64,000 nt of DNA from Halolactibacillus miurensis (GTDB lineage Bacteria > Bacillota > Bacilli > Bacillales > Amphibacillaceae), in the NCBI RefSeq assembly GCF_900116255.1, contig NZ_FPAI01000001.1, forward strand, positions 248,001-312,000, written 5' to 3'. This document shows, piece after piece, positions 61,046-64,000 of the stretch. Position 1 is the stretch's first letter. Each line of letters begins with the position of its first letter. A model generated the notes under the pieces. That model was not told the origin of the DNA. It did no database searches and saw only the letters and a program-made list of their open reading frames with translations. Position numbers and translations under genes: made by a program.

Positions 61046-62731
61046 ATGAAGCAATCTATGAGCAGACGAATGTCAATTATCTTTTTCCTATTAGGGATGA
61101 TTTTTTTGACGAATACCATTATGAGTGCGATAACAAGTGACCAAGTACGGTTATCATCTGAATTAATGAGTGATTATTTCTTACCAATAGAACAAACACG
61201 GTTAGCCTTTAAAGAGCCCCTACATTATATCGATTTAGAAGTGCAAGGTAACCTTACAGGAGAAGTAGCTATACGAGAGGATACCAACAGTCAACTTGTG
61301 ACTTTAACGGATACCTTAAAAAATACACTAGAGAATTATTCAGACCGTGTGATGCATAATGAATTATTATTAGCATTTGAACCTGTGGAACAAGTCTTAA
61401 ATGACATACGTACGACACTCCAATCAGGTGAGGTTGAAGCGTCTGAATGGGGCATGTTGTACGAGACTTATAAATTAGCTGAAGCCGATTTTAATGACGT
61501 ACTAACGCAAAATATTGCCCATGAAAAATCATTAATAGACAGTCGCGTCAGCCGGTTAGTAATCATCGTCTGGGGCATGGGACTGTTATTTTTCGTGGTT
61601 ACGTTGATAGGTTTCCTTCATTTAAGGCGGACCATCGTCAAACCGCTCGTCGTTATGAGCCGGACATTAGATGAGATGATTGTCGCAATAGAAATGAAAC
61701 AAGGTGATTTATCGAAACGGTTAACGCATAAACAATCAGATGAATCCGGTGTGATTCGAGATGCGGTCAATGACTTTATCGAGCGACTACAAAGGGTGCT
61801 TATCGGTGTAAAACATGACACGGATTTAACCGTATCCAGTAGTGAAACACTTGATCAAACGATCATTGAAAGTACCGCACATACGGCATCGATGAGTGAA
61901 TCACTGCATCAACTATCGGCGACAATGGAAGAATTAAATAGCACTATCTTAGAACTAGAACACGCCTCTATTCAAATTGAAGATAAAGCGACGGTGATGG
62001 ATACTGTGTCAATCCAACAAGTATCGGTCATTGATACTATTACAGATGAAACAGCGGCTCTAAATCAGCACTTAAAACAAAACCATAAAACGGCAAAAGA
62101 TCACATTGCTTTGATGTCAAAAACAGTCACAGATGCAATTAAAGATGCGGCCGCTGTTAAACAGATTGATGACTTAACCAAAACAATCTTGGATATTTCG
62201 GGTCAAACGAATTTACTTGCTTTAAATGCCTCAATTGAAGCTGCGCGCGCGGGTGAAGCGGGAAAAGGTTTTAGTGTAGTTGCCTCAGAAATTAGAAACT
62301 TAGCGGCTTCAACTGAAAACACCGCGTCACATATTCAAACCGTTAACGGCGTAGTAAATGAGGCGGTTAATCAATTGGTTAAAGAAAGTAAAGGGATGAT
62401 TGATTATCTTCAATCAGATATACTCACAGATTATCAACAATTTAACAAGGAAATGAATCGCTTCACCAATCAGATAATAGACTTAAAGGATGTCTTTATC
62501 GGATTTAAACAACATACCAACCTATTTAAAACAACGAGTCGTCATATGGCAAGTGGATTAAAAGAAATGACCGAGGCAACAGAAGATGCGGTTACCCGGG
62601 TCGTATCATCAAGTGAAAGTGCGGCCGGCCTGTTAGAAAATATGGAAGACATGCGTCAATCATCAAACAATCAACGCGATATTATTCAGCGTCTTACTAC
62701 ACAATTAGCGCCGTTTAAAAAGCTAGAGTAA
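61046..62731 (+). CDS. Transmembrane methyl-accepting chemotaxis protein
   Basis: The 561-residue receptor has an N-terminal membrane helix (about residues 10-28), an extracellular four-helix-bundle-like domain of about 140 residues, and a second membrane helix ([20 protein letters not shown]). A HAMP segment follows, then a signalling domain with the conserved tip [21 protein letters not shown]. The ligand is unknown. ATG 61046 follows AAAGGAG by seven bases; an upstream GTG at 61022 is less likely. DnaA-box clusters lie on both sides of the gene, the second starting one base after the stop codon. Confidence 0.92.
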   Translation: MKQSMSRRMSIIFFLLGMIFLTNTIMSAITSDQVRLSSELMSDYFLPIEQTRLAFKEPLHYIDLEVQGNLTGEVAIREDTNSQLVTLTDTLKNTLENYSDRVMHNELLLAFEPVEQVLNDIRTTLQSGEVEASEWGMLYETYKLAEADFNDVLTQNIAHEKSLIDSRVSRLVIIVWGMGLLFFVVTLIGFLHLRRTIVKPLVVMSRTLDEMIVAIEMKQGDLSKRLTHKQSDESGVIRDAVNDFIERLQRVLIGVKHDTDLTVSSSETLDQTIIESTAHTASMSESLHQLSATMEELNSTILELEHASIQIEDKATVMDTVSIQQVSVIDTITDETAALNQHLKQNHKTAKDHIALMSKTVTDAIKDAAAVKQIDDLTKTILDISGQTNLLALNASIEAARAGEAGKGFSVVASEIRNLAASTENTASHIQTVNGVVNEAVNQLVKESKGMIDYLQSDILTDYQQFNKEMNRFTNQIIDLKDVFIGFKQHTNLFKTTSRHMASGLKEMTEATEDAVTRVVSSSESAAGLLENMEDMRQSSNNQRDIIQRLTTQLAPFKKLE

Positions 62732-62799
62732 TTATCTACATGTGGATAACGTCTTTTAGCAACGCTTGTCAGTTTTTCTCGTGGATAACGTGGGGATAA
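62732..62799. promoter_or_regulatory. Second DnaA-box cluster, downstream of the chemoreceptor gene
   Basis: An exact reverse DnaA box TGTGGATAA lies at 62741-62749. Near-matches are TTATCTACA at 62732, CGTGGATAA at 62780 and TGGGGATAA at 62791. The first two touch and form a palindrome. Confidence 0.65.
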
Positions 62800-62852
62800 C
62801 ACGGTATCTTAAGATAGACGTATAGATCCAAGAGTATCTATACAGTAAGATA

Positions 62853-62898
62853 AAAAACCAGTAAAAACCTTCATTTCGCAAGGTTTTTACTGGTTTTA
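62853..62898. terminator. Bidirectional terminator between chemoreceptor and DUF4317 genes
   Basis: AAAACCAGTAAAAACCTT pairs perfectly with AAGGTTTTTACTGGTTTT, an 18-bp stem with an eight-base loop; A and T runs flank both sides. Confidence 0.9.
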
Positions 62899-62925
62899 AA
62901 TTCAAACAAATGTATGGTGACTGAT

Positions 62926-64000
62926 TTACTCGTTGTCTTTGGTTGCATCGTCTTTCTTTTCACCAAATACTTCTGGAATCATCGTAAAACCATCCACAAC
63001 CGTGTCTTCGTCAACCTCAATCATTAAATAGCGACGGCCAAACATCTGCATTTGTTTGACGTAACGTAAGTCCTCCGGACTCACTTTGACATCGGCGACT
63101 TTTGTATTGATCTTAATTGATTTTGATTTGTATTTCGGGACAATGTTTTTCGCTTTTAATGTGTAATGTTCATCGTCAATCACCGATTGAAACGCGATTT
63201 TTACTCGTTCGGGTTCAATGGGTGTGGACCCACTCGTCGTCAATAGTTCAGCGATATCTTTATAATCAAGTGTTGGGACCTCATCTTCTTCTTCATTTTC
63301 TTCGACTCGGCGATTAATATCTTCATACATTGATGAGAGCGTTTGGGTATCCATTTTATATCCAACGGTGTCTCTGACGATTTCTTCAAAGATGATTTTA
63401 TCTTCTTGTTGGGTCACGGTTTCCTCTGCTTCTAATACATCGGTAATAAACGTTTCATCTGGTTCATTTGCTTTTGGTGCGGTATAAAGAATGTGGTTCA
63501 CATCCGCTTGTTTATCCGTAAAACATGGGAATAAAAAACCACCAATCGGGGCTTTAATATTAATGACCGGGTCCACAATGACTTGGTATTTAAACGTTTT
63601 TTCGACATAATCAAATAGTAAGTCTTTCGGCGGGTCCTGGGTTTTATTGATGGTACACAAAATAAACTGATGATCGTAAACGAGATCATTTTGATGGGTA
63701 AAGTCATCATCGGGTTTCTTTTGTGGTTTTAAATAATCCCCTTTAATAAAACTAATGACAATATCATGGTCATACTCGCGGGACTCAAGCATCCGTTCAA
63801 CAATCTCTAACATGAGTTCGGTAAAACGCGCTTGGTCTTCGGTCATTAATGCTTCGTTTAATTTCAGTTGAACCGGATCCTCGGTATCTGGTTGAAATTT
63901 AAGCTCAAATAATTTTTCGTCGAGCTGACCAGTTAACGTCTTTTTAAAGTTAGTGAAAAATAGATCTTGTTCATCTTCTGCGAGAATATTGAACGGACGA
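62926..64000 (-). CDS. DUF4317 family protein, C-terminal part (5' end outside window)
   Basis: The frame is open through the right edge, so 357 C-terminal residues are visible. The part before the internal Met at 63846 reads LAEDEQDLFFTNFKKTLTGQ and LDEKLFELKF, which belong to the family, so that Met is not the start. Further family features are DHDIVISFIKGDY, FILCTINKT, VINIKAPIGGFLFPCFTDK and a stretch of acidic residues near EENEEEDEVPTLD. DUF4317 proteins are cytosolic and of unknown function, common in Bacillota. The gene ends at a shared terminator. Confidence 0.85.
   Translation of the reverse strand, partial: RPFNILAEDEQDLFFTNFKKTLTGQLDEKLFELKFQPDTEDPVQLKLNEALMTEDQARFTELMLEIVERMLESREYDHDIVISFIKGDYLKPQKKPDDDFTHQNDLVYDHQFILCTINKTQDPPKDLLFDYVEKTFKYQVIVDPVINIKAPIGGFLFPCFTDKQADVNHILYTAPKANEPDETFITDVLEAEETVTQQEDKIIFEEIVRDTVGYKMDTQTLSSMYEDINRRVEENEEEDEVPTLDYKDIAELLTTSGSTPIEPERVKIAFQSVIDDEHYTLKAKNIVPKYKSKSIKINTKVADVKVSPEDLRYVKQMQMFGRRYLMIEVDEDTVVDGFTMIPEVFGEKKDDATKDNE

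Overview
The window comes from a low-GC Gram-positive bacterium (Bacillota, most like a Bacillaceae relative). The evidence is AGGAGG-type ribosome binding sites almost everywhere, Rho-independent terminators, lipobox substrate-binding proteins, an LPxTG-type wall anchor, an S-box (SAM-I) leader, Fur boxes, and a gene set of Bacillus type (YeeI-like YebC protein, OpuAC-type lipoprotein, PepF, alanine dehydrogenase, lactate permease). Three chemoreceptors imply a motile cell. I see no rRNA, tRNA, insertion sequence, prophage or CRISPR array. The ends cut a chemoreceptor (left) and a DUF4317 gene (right).

1-11 kb: a chemoreceptor tail, a histidine phosphatase overlapping a TSUP permease, an MscS channel, an OsmC protein behind a SAM-I riboswitch with its own terminator, and a soluble chemoreceptor with a zinc-binding CZB domain. 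A Fur-controlled iron region follows: a four-gene siderophore ABC operon, divergent from a thioredoxin-reductase-like flavoprotein, each with a Fur box.

11-25 kb: a DMT exporter, then a 7.3-kb gene for a 2419-residue wall-anchored adhesin with a freshly duplicated pair of Cna-B domains. Beside it lie a SARP-type response regulator, a diguanylate cyclase and a large hybrid sensor with two kinase modules, which look like one signalling unit next to its probable output.

25-39 kb: selD-mnmH for tRNA selenouridine, a MazG-like pyrophosphohydrolase, an orphan OpuAC-type lipoprotein, a nitroreductase and an alpha/beta hydrolase. Next is a peptide transporter of unusual build: a substrate-binding protein whose lobes appear in swapped order, two permeases with long N-terminal extensions, and a divergent fused double ATPase. 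PepF and a YebC-family protein follow.

39-48 kb: a compact operon that looks catabolic (YczE-like membrane protein, 2-hydroxyacid dehydrogenase, TIM-barrel isomerase, AraC regulator, DUF2264), whose first gene may begin at a non-AUG codon. Then an alpha/beta hydrolase, a MarR/YczE-like pair behind an 18-bp palindrome, and a MATE exporter.

48-64 kb: lemA-DUF2207, lactate permease, an Rpn-family nuclease, a CofE-like ligase divergent from a LysR regulator, an unrecognised membrane protein with a repeated GGKLG motif, alanine dehydrogenase, a TetM-like GTPase with a LURP-one protein, and a chemoreceptor flanked on both sides by DnaA-box clusters.

Functions are assigned from motifs and remembered family resemblance only; no database search was possible.
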